Origin: Hyphomicrobiales bacterium
Lineage (GTDB): Bacteria; Pseudomonadota; Alphaproteobacteria; Rhizobiales; Aestuariivirgaceae
Reading direction: 5' to 3'
DNA length: 7,261 nt
Assembly (NCBI GenBank): GCA_026987255.1
Contig: JALSNA010000432.1
Span: 1 to 7,261 of the forward strand
The translations under genes were made by a program, and so were the position numbers. This document shows positions 1 through 7,254 of this stretch, in pieces. Every line of letters begins with the position of its first letter. Position 1 is the stretch's first letter. A model generated the notes under the pieces. It saw nothing but the letters and a program-made list of their open reading frames with translations, did not search any database and was not told the DNA's origin.

Positions 1-1560
<1,560 letters not shown>

Positions 1561-1597
1561 GGAGGGCGCAAGGGCAAAAAAAGGACAAACGGCAACA

Positions 1598-1625
1598 CCC
1601 CGGAGCATCCTTGCTCCGGGGTTTT
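1598..1625 (+). terminator. Rho-independent terminator of leuA
   Basis: A perfect 9-bp inverted repeat, CCCCGGAGC (1598-1606) and GCTCCGGGG (1613-1621), encloses a 6-nt loop and is followed directly by TTTT (1622-1625). It begins 38 nt after the leuA stop. An outer complementary pair, GGACAAA (1583-1589) and TTTGTCC (1623-1629), could lengthen the stem across an internal bulge. The T-tract is short, but the stem is strong and well placed. Confidence 0.85.
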
Positions 1626-1802
1626 GTCCAGCCACCGCCCTGCAAGGAGCACTCAGGTTTGCCAAAGGCCTTGCAGACAAGGCCAAGCCTGCCTTCGCGA
1701 CCTGTGGTGGCAACCTTTCAAAAACCAAAACCCGCATGATATTCAATGCCTTATTCATGAACAAAAATCGCCGGACAACACGCGCTTGTGCCGCATTGCC
1801 AA

Positions 1803-1831
1803 TTGAAAAACGGCGCCATTTCTGATGCAAT
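1803..1831 (+). promoter_or_regulatory. Candidate sigma-70-type promoter for the cysteine-rich gene
   Basis: TTGAAA (1803-1808, five of six matches to the -35 consensus) lies 17 nt from TGCAAT (1826-1831, four of six to the -10 consensus). Transcription would start near 1838 and leave a leader of about 45 nt before the ATG at 1884. Spacing and position fit, but the -10 is weak and this is a motif match only. Confidence 0.3.
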
Positions 1832-1870
1832 GAGGCTGCGGCAGCACATGGGGGATCAACCTGTCATGCA

Positions 1871-1875
1871 GGGAG
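1871..1875 (+). promoter_or_regulatory. Shine-Dalgarno site fixing the start of the cysteine-rich gene
   Basis: GGGAG lies 8 nt upstream of the ATG at 1884. The open frame extends upstream with other ATGs (1788, 1833, 1848, 1866), but 1884 is the start that combines a well-spaced Shine-Dalgarno site with an immediate signal peptide. Confidence 0.65.
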
Positions 1876-1883
1876 TTGAACTC

Positions 1884-2231
1884 ATGAAAATCGCGTCGAT
1901 CTACGCAGGCCTTCTCGCTCTTGTCCTGACTGCGGTGGCCGGGGCATCAACCGCACTGGCCGGGAAATGCCCCTCCAATCTGCAATATTGCGAGCCGGGC
2001 AGTTATGGCTCCGGAGGATGCTACAAGATTGGCTATGCAAGGTGCACCAAAGGCCTCATCTGCAGCACCGACATGGTGGCCTGCCCGCCCGGCAAATTGG
2101 GCAAGGGTGGCTGCTACAAGATTGGCTATGCATTTTGCCGCAACGGAGCCATATGTTCCACCGGCATGGAACTGTGCGTGAAGAATGGCCGCGCCTACTG
2201 CTACAAACCCGGCTATGCCAGTTGCCAGTAA
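1884..2231 (+). CDS. Secreted 12-cysteine protein with three 4-Cys repeats, unknown family
   Basis: Family not recognised. From ATG 1884 the product is 115 residues. Residues 1-26 are a clear Sec signal peptide: Lys2, a hydrophobic core (LLALVLTAVAGA), then ALA before the likely cut between Ala26 and Gly27. The mature 89 residues contain 12 cysteines, at 29, 36, 46, 54, 60, 67, 77, 85, 91, 98, 106 and 114. They fall into three units: C-x6-C-x9-C-x7-C twice, then C-x6-C-x7-C-x7-C. Each unit centres on GCYKIGYAxC (YCYKPGYASC in the third), and the last two begin ICSTxM. There are 11 Lys/Arg against 3 Asp/Glu, so the mature protein is cationic. An even cysteine count in an exported protein suggests disulfides. 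No His-rich metal site, enzyme motif or lipobox (no Cys at +1) is visible. It has its own hairpin terminator, so it is probably monocistronic. A structural, binding or antimicrobial role would be a guess. The gene is real with good confidence; the function is unknown. Confidence 0.82.
   Translation: MKIASIYAGLLALVLTAVAGASTALAGKCPSNLQYCEPGSYGSGGCYKIGYARCTKGLICSTDMVACPPGKLGKGGCYKIGYAFCRNGAICSTGMELCVKNGRAYCYKPGYASCQ
2019..2219 (+). repeat. In-gene tandem repeat, 93-nt then 87-nt period
   Basis: A 21-nt string beginning TGCTACAAGATTGG occurs identically at 2019-2039 and 2112-2132, exactly 93 nt (31 codons) apart. A diverged third copy lies at 2199-2219, 87 nt further on, so the third unit is two codons shorter. 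The string encodes CYKIGYA, the core of each cysteine repeat. Sequence between the cores is less alike at DNA level. Confidence 0.85.
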
Positions 2232-2245
2232 GATGACAACTCCCC

Positions 2246-2276
2246 GGCCCGCGCTGCGCATGCCGCAACGCGGGCC
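2246..2276 (+). terminator. Candidate terminator hairpin after the cysteine-rich gene
   Basis: GGCCCGCG (2246-2253) is perfectly complementary to CGCGGGCC (2269-2276). Inside, after one mismatch, TGCG (2255-2258) pairs with CGCA (2264-2267) around a 5-nt loop. The hairpin starts 14 nt past the stop codon. Only TT follows, so it lacks a proper T-tract; it may end transcription weakly or protect the mRNA 3' end. Confidence 0.5.
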
Positions 2277-2332
2277 TTGACCGCCTGCGCCCTCCTTCCC
2301 ACATCCAGAAAGGAACAAAGAGGAGGACGATC

Positions 2333-2776
2333 ATGAAAACGAAAACCGTGTGGATTGTCGTCGCCGATGGTGGCCGCGCCCGCGTCCTGAAGGCCAACGA
2401 AGGGCTGACGAAGCTGGACATGGCCCTGGACTACGAGCTGGTGGCCGACCGCCGCCCCTCGCGCGACATCGACGCCGACCGCCCCGGCCGCACCAGGGAT
2501 CGCGCCGCCCAGGGCCGTCATGCCTATGAGCCGCCCACCGATCCCCACGAGCATGAAAAGATCGAATTCGCCAGAAAGATCGCCCGCCTGCTCGATGACG
2601 AGCGCAAGAAACTGTCCTATGATGAAGTGATCCTCGTTGCCGCGCCGAAGATGCTCGGCCTCTTGCGCGAGGCCCTGCCCCGCGAGACCTTGAAATTGCT
2701 GCGCGCGGAGGTGCCCAAGGACTTCAGCAAGCTGAAACTTCACGAACTGCGCGAGAAATTGCCCGCAATCGTCTGA
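2333..2776 (+). CDS. Host-attachment family protein (COG5622-like)
   Basis: A 147-residue soluble protein with no signal peptide or membrane segment, so probably cytoplasmic. It matches the family annotated 'protein required for attachment to host cells', named from plant-associated Agrobacterium work; the biochemical role is not established. Visible family features are the N-terminal strand VWIVVADGGRARVL (6-19), a charged Asp/Arg-rich middle with an EPPTDPHEHE segment (66-75) leading into a helix (FARKIARLL), then SYDEVILVAAPKMLGLLREAL (95-115) and the C-terminal VPKDFSKLKLHELREKL (127-143). From memory, this fold has been linked to release-factor-like (eRF1/Pelota) domains; I treat that as unconfirmed. 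The start is well supported by AGGAGG (2321-2326) 6 nt before the ATG. Length is normal for the family. It stands alone and converges with the HupE-like gene, with 6 nt between the stops. Confidence 0.85.
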   Translation: MKTKTVWIVVADGGRARVLKANEGLTKLDMALDYELVADRRPSRDIDADRPGRTRDRAAQGRHAYEPPTDPHEHEKIEFARKIARLLDDERKKLSYDEVILVAAPKMLGLLREALPRETLKLLRAEVPKDFSKLKLHELREKLPAIV

Positions 2777-2782
2777 TTCGAC

Positions 2783-3952
2783 TCACGAAAAGAACAGCCT
2801 TTGCACCATCCAGAACAAGGCGATGGCGAGGATGATGCCGGAGAGAAAGACGGCTGTGGTTCTGTGCCAGGGCTTGTCGCGCCACCAGATGAGCACCGGC
2901 GCCAGGGCCAGCACGATGGACAGCTGCCCCGTCTCCACGCCGAGGTTGAAGGCCAGCAGGGTCATGGTCACGTTGTCGCGCAGATCGAGTCCTTTAAGGG
3001 CGGTGGCAAATCCCAGCCCGTGAATGAGCCCGAAGCCGCCAGCCAGCATCCAGCGGTGCCCCGGCTTGTCCACCAGCATGTTCTGCGCCGCCACCACGGC
3101 AATGGAGGCGGCAATGGCCGATTCCACCATCCACGAGGGAATGTCGATGACGCCGAACCAGGCCAGCGCCAGGGTCAGGGAATGGGAAATGGTGAAGGCC
3201 GTCACCACCTTGACGATCTGGCGCAGCCAGGGCGCGCCGATGATCAAGGACAGCACGAAGAGAATATGGTCATAGCCGGTCAGGATATGCTCTATGCCGA
3301 GCAGGAAGATATGCCAGAAACGCGACAGGAAGGTGCCGCCGGCCACCGGCTGACTCTTGCGGCGCGGCGCGGCCGTCTTGCCCGCACCGGATGGAGCGGC
3401 CCTGGCCCCTGCCCCGCTTTCGGGCGCTTTCAGCCTCACCTCATGGGTGATGTTGTCAAACAGGAAATCGCCCATGACATCGCCGGGCCAGAAGACATTG
3501 CCCAGCGCCACGTGGGTCTTGTCGGTCTTGAAGAACAGCTGGTAGCGCATCGACAGTGACGTGAGCGGCGCGCCACAATCATAGACGCGCGCCACCATGG
3601 ATTCGGTGGGCATGTCCTTGAAATCCTGGCGGATGGCCTGCGCGCCCTTGCAAAGGTGGCCATCGGCCCTGACCTCGAGACCGGCATCCAGCCAGCCGCG
3701 CAAGGCGGGCGCGCCCTGCCTGAGCAGTTTGGTCAAGGTGTTGTATCGCCCCTTCCAGGCCCCCTTGGGGCGGTTTTCCACCAGGCCGGAATCCTCGGCA
3801 ATGAAGGCCGGATCGGCAAAGAGCTGAAAATCCACCTTGCCATCGGCCGAAACCCTGACCTGGACGGAAGCCAGCGAGGTGTCATGGGCCAAGGCCCGTT
3901 GCACGCCGAAGAAAACCGCCAGCGCCACCAGCAGAAGATGAAGAATGCGCAC
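2783..3952 (-). CDS. HupE/UreJ-family membrane protein with extracytoplasmic N-terminal domain
   Basis: Starting at GTG 3952 the product is 389 residues. Residues 1-22 form a signal peptide (VRILHLLLVALAVFF...ALA), putting His23 at the mature N-terminus. A soluble domain of about 150 residues follows, with two cysteines (101, 126) that could form a disulfide, then an Ala/Pro/Gly-rich linker (about 178-200). The C-terminal half has several membrane segments carrying HupE/UreJ signatures: GIEHILTGYDHILFVLSLI, FTISHSLTLALA, GLIHGLGFA and NLGVETGQ, with conserved His, Asp and Glu inside the membrane. HupE and UreJ relatives are linked to nickel uptake; this longer two-domain form (HupE/UreJ_2 type) is largely uncharacterised, so metal transport is an inference. 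No hydrogenase or urease gene lies nearby. The frame extends to ATG 3991, but that start has no Shine-Dalgarno site and would put a charged 13-residue tail before the signal peptide. GTG 3952 is preceded by AAAGGGGG. Confidence 0.85.
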   Translation of the reverse strand: MRILHLLLVALAVFFGVQRALAHDTSLASVQVRVSADGKVDFQLFADPAFIAEDSGLVENRPKGAWKGRYNTLTKLLRQGAPALRGWLDAGLEVRADGHLCKGAQAIRQDFKDMPTESMVARVYDCGAPLTSLSMRYQLFFKTDKTHVALGNVFWPGDVMGDFLFDNITHEVRLKAPESGAGARAAPSGAGKTAAPRRKSQPVAGGTFLSRFWHIFLLGIEHILTGYDHILFVLSLIIGAPWLRQIVKVVTAFTISHSLTLALAWFGVIDIPSWMVESAIAASIAVVAAQNMLVDKPGHRWMLAGGFGLIHGLGFATALKGLDLRDNVTMTLLAFNLGVETGQLSIVLALAPVLIWWRDKPWHRTTAVFLSGIILAIALFWMVQRLFFS

Positions 3953-3956
3953 GATA

Positions 3957-3964
3957 CCCCCTTT
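3957..3964 (-). promoter_or_regulatory. Shine-Dalgarno site supporting a GTG start for the HupE-like gene
   Basis: On the minus strand AAAGGGGG ends 4 nt before GTG 3952; counting from its AAGG part the spacing is 7 nt. No comparable site precedes the upstream ATG at 3991. Together with the signal peptide beginning at once after GTG, this decides the start. Confidence 0.6.
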
Positions 3965-4031
3965 GCGGCTTTGCGGCGCAACACGGCCCATCAGCGGATA
4001 TTTTCAGGAATCACAATGCCTTGAGCCGTGA

Positions 4032-4059
4032 TTTAGACTCTTTTTCTCAACCCCGTCAA
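4032..4059 (-). promoter_or_regulatory. Candidate promoter of the HupE-like gene
   Basis: On the minus strand TTGACG (4059-4054, five of six -35 matches) is followed after 16 nt by TCTAAA (4037-4032, four of six -10 matches), in an A-rich stretch. Transcription would begin near 4025 and give a leader of about 73 nt to GTG 3952. This is the best match in the 152-nt gap between glpK and the HupE-like gene. Confidence 0.4.
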
Positions 4060-4072
4060 ACACCATTCCGCC

Positions 4073-4101
4073 GCAGGGCCGCTTGCCGACGAGCCCCCTG
4101 C
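4073..4101 (-). terminator. Weak candidate terminator after glpK
   Basis: GCAGGG (4073-4078) is complementary to CCCTGC (4096-4101), just beyond the glpK stop, with a 17-nt loop. No T-tract follows directly on the minus strand; the nearest TTT is about 10 nt away. It may be a terminator or chance in GC-rich DNA. Confidence 0.3.
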
Positions 4102-4104
4102 CCC

Positions 4105-5613
4105 TCAGCAGGTGGGCGAGAGGGTGCGCCGCACCGCATCCTGCCATCCGGCGATGCGCCTTGCCCGCTCATCCGCCGCCATGGAGGGCACAAAGCGGCG
4201 CTCCAGCGCCCAGCTGCTGGCAAAGCCCTCCGGGCCCGGACAGACCCCGGCCCGCCATCCGGCCAGCCAGGCCGCGCCCAGCGCCGTGGTCTCCAGCACT
4301 GCCGGGCGGTCCACCGGTGCATCGAGAATGTCCGCCAGCCTTTGCATGGTCCAGTCCGAGGCCACCATGCCGCCATCCACCCGCAGCACCGTCTCCATCT
4401 GAGCAATGGCGCCATCCGCCTCCACGTCGGCGCGCATGGCCGCCAACAGGTCGTGGGTCTGAAAGCACACCGCCTCCAGCGCGGCGCGCGCCAGCTCCGC
4501 GGCTCCAGTGCCGCGCGTCAACCCGAATATCGCCCCCCGGCAATGGGCGTCCCAGTAGGGCGCGCCCAGCCCGGTGAAGGCCGGCACCAGATAGACATCC
4601 TGCTCCGGATCGGCGCTTCTTGCCAATTCGCCCGATTGCGCCGCGTGCTCGATCAGCCCCAGCCCGTCGCGCAGCCACTGCACCGCCGCCCCGGCGATGA
4701 AGATGGAACCCTCCAGCGCATAGCTCACCTTGCCATCGAGCGACAGCGCAATGGTGGTCAAGAGCCGGTTGCGCGATGTCACCGCCCTGTGCCCGGTGTT
4801 GAGCATGGCGAAACAGCCCGTGCCATAGGTGGATTTCATCATCCCCGGCGCAAAGCACGCCTGCCCCGCGCTCGCCGCCTGCTGATCCCCCGCCATGCCG
4901 CGAATGGCCACCGGCGCACCCAAAAACTCCGCGCCGGTCTCGCCAAAGTCCGCGGCACTGTCGCGCACCTTTGGCAAAAGGGCCGCCGGAATGGCGAACA
5001 GCTCCAGCAGCTCCTCGCTCCATTTCCCGGCATGGATGTCATAGAGCATGGTGCGGCTGGCGTTGGTGGCATCGGTGGCGTGCACCCGCCCGTTCGTCAG
5101 CCGCCACAGCAGGAAGGTGTCAATGGTGCCAAAGGCCAGCTCCCCCGCTTCGGCCCGCTCCCGCGCACCTTCCACATTGTCCAGCAGCCAGGCGATCTTG
5201 GTGGCGGAAAAATAGGGATCGGGCAACAGCCCGGTCTTCTCCCGCACCAGCGCCTCAAGGCCCGCATTTTTGAGCCTTTCGCAGGCCTTCGCCGTGCGCC
5301 TGTCCTGCCAGACGATGGCGCGGTGGATGGGCCGGCCCGTGGCGCGCTCCCAGATCACCGTGGTCTCGCGCTGGTTGGTAATGCCGATGGCGGCAATGTC
5401 CGCTGCCGCCAGCCCCGCCCTGTCCATCGCCGCCCGCGCGGTATCCAGCACCGTGCGCCATATGTCCTCCGCGTCATGCTCCACCCAGCCCGAACGCGGA
5501 TAATGCTGGGCAAATTCTTCCTGCGCCATGGCCACGACGGAGAGCCTTTGGTCGAAAATCATCGTCCGCGACGAGGTCGTGCCCTGATCGATCGCCATGA
5601 CATGGGTGCTCAT
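4105..5613 (-). CDS. glpK: Glycerol kinase
   Basis: Phosphorylates glycerol with ATP to sn-glycerol 3-phosphate, trapping it in the cytoplasm for GlpD. The 502-residue product is an FGGY-family kinase of normal length. The N-terminal phosphate loop is [15 protein letters not shown] (7-21). Glycerol-contacting positions known from E. coli GlpK are all present: Arg82-Glu83 in NQRET, Trp102 in VWQDRR, Tyr134 in DPYFSATK, and the catalytic base Asp243 with Gln244 in GDQQAA. Later come STYGTGCF (261-268), [15 protein letters not shown] and the FGGY signature region [19 protein letters not shown]. These distinguish it from xylulokinase or gluconate kinase. The frame is open to ATG 5676, but the start is ATG 5613: it is preceded by a purine-rich Shine-Dalgarno tract, gives the standard N-terminus, and overlaps the glpD stop by 4 nt (ATGA), indicating translational coupling. 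No defect is visible. Confidence 0.97.
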   Translation of the reverse strand: MSTHVMAIDQGTTSSRTMIFDQRLSVVAMAQEEFAQHYPRSGWVEHDAEDIWRTVLDTARAAMDRAGLAAADIAAIGITNQRETTVIWERATGRPIHRAIVWQDRRTAKACERLKNAGLEALVREKTGLLPDPYFSATKIAWLLDNVEGARERAEAGELAFGTIDTFLLWRLTNGRVHATDATNASRTMLYDIHAGKWSEELLELFAIPAALLPKVRDSAADFGETGAEFLGAPVAIRGMAGDQQAASAGQACFAPGMMKSTYGTGCFAMLNTGHRAVTSRNRLLTTIALSLDGKVSYALEGSIFIAGAAVQWLRDGLGLIEHAAQSGELARSADPEQDVYLVPAFTGLGAPYWDAHCRGAIFGLTRGTGAAELARAALEAVCFQTHDLLAAMRADVEADGAIAQMETVLRVDGGMVASDWTMQRLADILDAPVDRPAVLETTALGAAWLAGWRAGVCPGPEGFASSWALERRFVPSMAADERARRIAGWQDAVRRTLSPTC

Positions 5614-5631
5614 TGCCCCCTCCCCTCCTCC
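5610..5631 (-). promoter_or_regulatory. glpD-glpK ATGA overlap and embedded Shine-Dalgarno tract
   Basis: Read on the minus strand, the last glpD codons (GAG GAG GGG AGG GGG CAA TGA) double as a purine-rich ribosome binding tract for glpK. The glpK ATG (5613-5611) shares ATGA with the glpD TGA. This arrangement allows terminating ribosomes to reinitiate and ties the amounts of the two enzymes together. Confidence 0.85.
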
Positions 5632-7109
5632 ATCATCCACTCGTCCAGGGCCCGGATTTGCGCCTCGTCCATCCACAGCCCCAGCTTCGTGCGCCGCCAG
5701 ACAACATCATCGGCAGTGCGCGCCCATTCATGCGCCATCAGGTGGCGCACTTCCAGCTCGCTCAGCCCGGCGCCGAAATCCCGCCCCAGATCGTCCGCTC
5801 CGCCGGCGGCGGAGAATATGGCCCGCGCCCGCGTTCCATGGGCATGGCACACCCGGCGCGCCACCGCCTCCGGCAGGAAGGGAACCGCGGCGCGAAACTC
5901 CGCCAGCAGCTCATCGAAACCGAAAACCGGAAAATCGCCGCCCGGCAATGCTGCGTCATGCGTCCAGCCTCCCTTCATGGCGGGGAAATAGCGCCCGATC
6001 TTGCCCAGCACATCCTCCGCCAGCTCGCGGTAGGTGGTGATCTTGCCGCCAAAGACCTGCAACAGCGGCGCGCCCTCATCACGCAGATCGAGCACGTAAT
6101 CGCGCGTCGTCTCCTGAGCCGGGCCGCCCCCGTCATCATAGAGCGGACGAATGCCGGCAAAGCTCCACACCACATCGGATGGCGCTATGGGGGTTTTCAG
6201 ATAGCGGTTCACCGCATCACGCAGATAGCGCTCCTCGGCGGCCGAAATCTGCGCTTCCTCAGGGCTGGAAACATCCACGTCCGTGGTGCCGATGAGGGTG
6301 AACTTCCCCAGATAGGGAATGGCGAAGACGATCCGCCCGTCATCGTTTTGCAGGATATAGGCCTTGTCATGATCATACAGACGCCGCGTCACGATATGGC
6401 TGCCCTTGACCAGCCGCAGCCGCCCGCGCACCGGCGCGCCGCAATGGCTCACGCCATCGGCACGCGAGACCCACGGCCCCGCCGCGTTGATCAGCACCCG
6501 CGCCGCGATGGTGGTCTCCTGCCCGCTGTCCACATCCTTCAGCCGCACCCGCCACAGGCCATCGATGCACTCGGCATGAACCATCCTGTGGCGCACCCGC
6601 ACATCCGCGCCGCGTTCGCTCGCGTCCAGGGCCGTCAGGATGACCAGCCGCGCATCGTCCACCTGGCAATCGGAATACTCGAAGCCGCGCCTGTATGTTT
6701 CCTTCAGCGGCCTGCCCGCCACATCCTGGCGCAGATCAAGCCCGTGACTGCCCGGCAGGATGTCGCGCCCGCCCAGATGATCGTAGAGAAACAGCCCGGC
6801 CCGGATCATCCACGCCGGGCGCATGTCCGGCACATGCGGCAGCACGAAGCGCAAGGGGGCGATGATATGCGGCGCCGCGCGCAACAGGATCTCGCGCTCG
6901 CGCAGGGCCGAGCGCACCAGCCGGAATTCGTAATGCTCCAGATAGCGCAAGCCCCCGTGAATGAGCTTGCTGGAGGCCGAGGAGGTGGCCGAGGCCAGAT
7001 CGTTCTGCTCCGCCAGCAGCACCGAAAGCCCCCTGCCCGCCGCATCGCGGGCAATGCCGCAGCCATTGATGCCCCCGCCGGTCACCGCCAGGTCATATAT
7101 CCGGGTCAT
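5610..7109 (-). CDS. glpD: Aerobic glycerol-3-phosphate dehydrogenase, FAD-dependent
   Basis: Oxidises sn-glycerol 3-phosphate to dihydroxyacetone phosphate and passes electrons to the membrane quinone pool as a peripheral inner-membrane flavoprotein. The 499-residue product has the usual length. The FAD dinucleotide fold is [19 protein letters not shown] (6-24), then [20 protein letters not shown] (43-62), [15 protein letters not shown] (141-155), INAAGPWV (207-214), [16 protein letters not shown] (264-279), AGIRPL (318-323, Arg321), TTRDY (334-338, Arg336) and [13 protein letters not shown] (353-365, Lys356); E. coli GlpD uses equivalent Arg and Lys residues at its substrate pocket. The C-terminal cap domain ([10 protein letters not shown]..., [14 protein letters not shown]) is intact. 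The frame reaches back to ATG 7178, but ATG 7109 gives the family N-terminus and has AAAGG 10 nt upstream; ATG 7118 in the same frame would sit 1 nt from that AAAGG. First gene of the glpDK operon, with a likely repressor site upstream. Confidence 0.97.
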   Translation of the reverse strand: MTRIYDLAVTGGGINGCGIARDAAGRGLSVLLAEQNDLASATSSASSKLIHGGLRYLEHYEFRLVRSALREREILLRAAPHIIAPLRFVLPHVPDMRPAWMIRAGLFLYDHLGGRDILPGSHGLDLRQDVAGRPLKETYRRGFEYSDCQVDDARLVILTALDASERGADVRVRHRMVHAECIDGLWRVRLKDVDSGQETTIAARVLINAAGPWVSRADGVSHCGAPVRGRLRLVKGSHIVTRRLYDHDKAYILQNDDGRIVFAIPYLGKFTLIGTTDVDVSSPEEAQISAAEERYLRDAVNRYLKTPIAPSDVVWSFAGIRPLYDDGGGPAQETTRDYVLDLRDEGAPLLQVFGGKITTYRELAEDVLGKIGRYFPAMKGGWTHDAALPGGDFPVFGFDELLAEFRAAVPFLPEAVARRVCHAHGTRARAIFSAAGGADDLGRDFGAGLSELEVRHLMAHEWARTADDVVWRRTKLGLWMDEAQIRALDEWMMEEGRGQ

Positions 7110-7150
7110 GACCCCCATACCTTTCGCTGCAAAGCCTTGCCGTGGCCACC

Positions 7151-7168
7151 ACGGGCAGACGCGCCCGT
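7151..7168 (-). other. GC-rich hairpin in the glpD leader
   Basis: ACGGGC (7151-7156) and GCCCGT (7163-7168) form a perfect 6-bp inverted repeat with a 6-nt loop. It lies about 40 nt upstream of the glpD start, inside the expected mRNA leader. No T-tract follows on the minus strand, so it is not a standard terminator. Chance is possible in GC-rich DNA. Confidence 0.35.
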
Positions 7169-7195
7169 CCCCACGCATCCATATCCCTGAGCTTA

Positions 7196-7235
7196 AACGA
7201 AAATATATGAACCTTCAACGAAAATAGGCGAAATT
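7196..7235 (-). promoter_or_regulatory. Probable GlpR (DeoR-family) operator upstream of glpD
   Basis: On the plus strand AACGAAAATA occurs identically at 7196-7205 and 7217-7226, and a related GGCGAAATT lies at 7227-7235. The CG cores are at 7198, 7219 and 7229, spaced 21 and 10 bp, so all three face the same side of the helix. On the coding strand they read TATTTTCGTT twice plus AATTTCGCC. TTCG-centred sites are typical of DeoR-family sugar and glycerol regulators such as GlpR. The first box overlaps a possible -10 (TATATT, minus strand, 7207-7202), consistent with repression relieved by glycerol 3-phosphate. The regulator gene is not in the window, so its identity is inferred. Confidence 0.6.
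7202..7207 (-). promoter_or_regulatory. glpDp: Candidate -10 element of the glpDK promoter
   Basis: TATATT on the minus strand matches the -10 consensus at five of six positions and would start transcription near 7195, about 86 nt before the glpD ATG. No good -35 lies at the correct distance, which would fit a promoter needing an activator or simply a weak one. Confidence 0.35.
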
Positions 7236-7243
7236 CTCATTCC

Positions 7244-7254
7244 GGGCTCAGCCC
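7244..7254. repeat. Short near-perfect palindrome GGGCTCAGCCC
   Basis: Five-bp arms GGGCT and AGCCC surround one central base. With a 1-nt centre it cannot fold as a hairpin in this form, so if functional it would be a protein-binding site. It lies just upstream of the glpD operator-like boxes, near the window edge. Confidence 0.25.

Larger units (their letters stand above)
1626..1883. other. Low-GC intergenic stretch upstream of the cysteine-rich gene
   Basis: No convincing gene is seen here. Two short plus-strand frames (1557-1739 and 1624-1806) have no recognisable content and no good ribosome binding site. Composition falls clearly below that of the flanking genes: by hand count, 1711-1770 is about 33% GC and 1741-1860 about 50%, against about 65% at the start of leuA. 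The stretch contains TATTCA twice (1740-1745 and 1752-1757, 12 nt apart), the 8-bp palindrome TTCATGAA (1754-1761) and a candidate promoter at 1803-1831. It most likely holds the control region of the downstream gene. Confidence 0.5.

Noticed and set aside
1788..1883. Upstream extension of the cysteine-rich gene to ATG 1788
   Set aside because: It would bury the signal peptide behind 32 extra residues; ATG 1884 has a well-spaced GGGAG and begins the signal peptide.
2019..2219. The repeats at 2019-2219 as a CRISPR-like or intergenic repeat array
   Set aside because: They lie in frame inside an ORF, have codon-multiple periods (93 and 87 nt) and encode a conserved cysteine motif, so they are protein repeats.
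2213..2743. 176-codon minus-strand frame over the host-attachment gene
   Set aside because: The plus-strand frame has a strong Shine-Dalgarno site and family motifs; the minus frame has neither.
3357..3827. Small plus-strand frames antisense to the HupE-like gene
   Set aside because: Short, no Shine-Dalgarno support, no recognisable content; shadows of the minus-strand gene.
4021..5991. 656-codon plus-strand open frame opposite glpK and the end of glpD
   Set aside because: It is antisense to two well-supported enzymes, rich in Arg, Pro, His, Gly and Gln as expected of a GC-rich shadow frame, and has no recognisable domain.
5613..7190. 525-codon plus-strand open frame opposite glpD
   Set aside because: Almost exactly antisense to glpD, with shadow-type composition and no domain; its length reflects scarcity of stop codons in GC-rich DNA.
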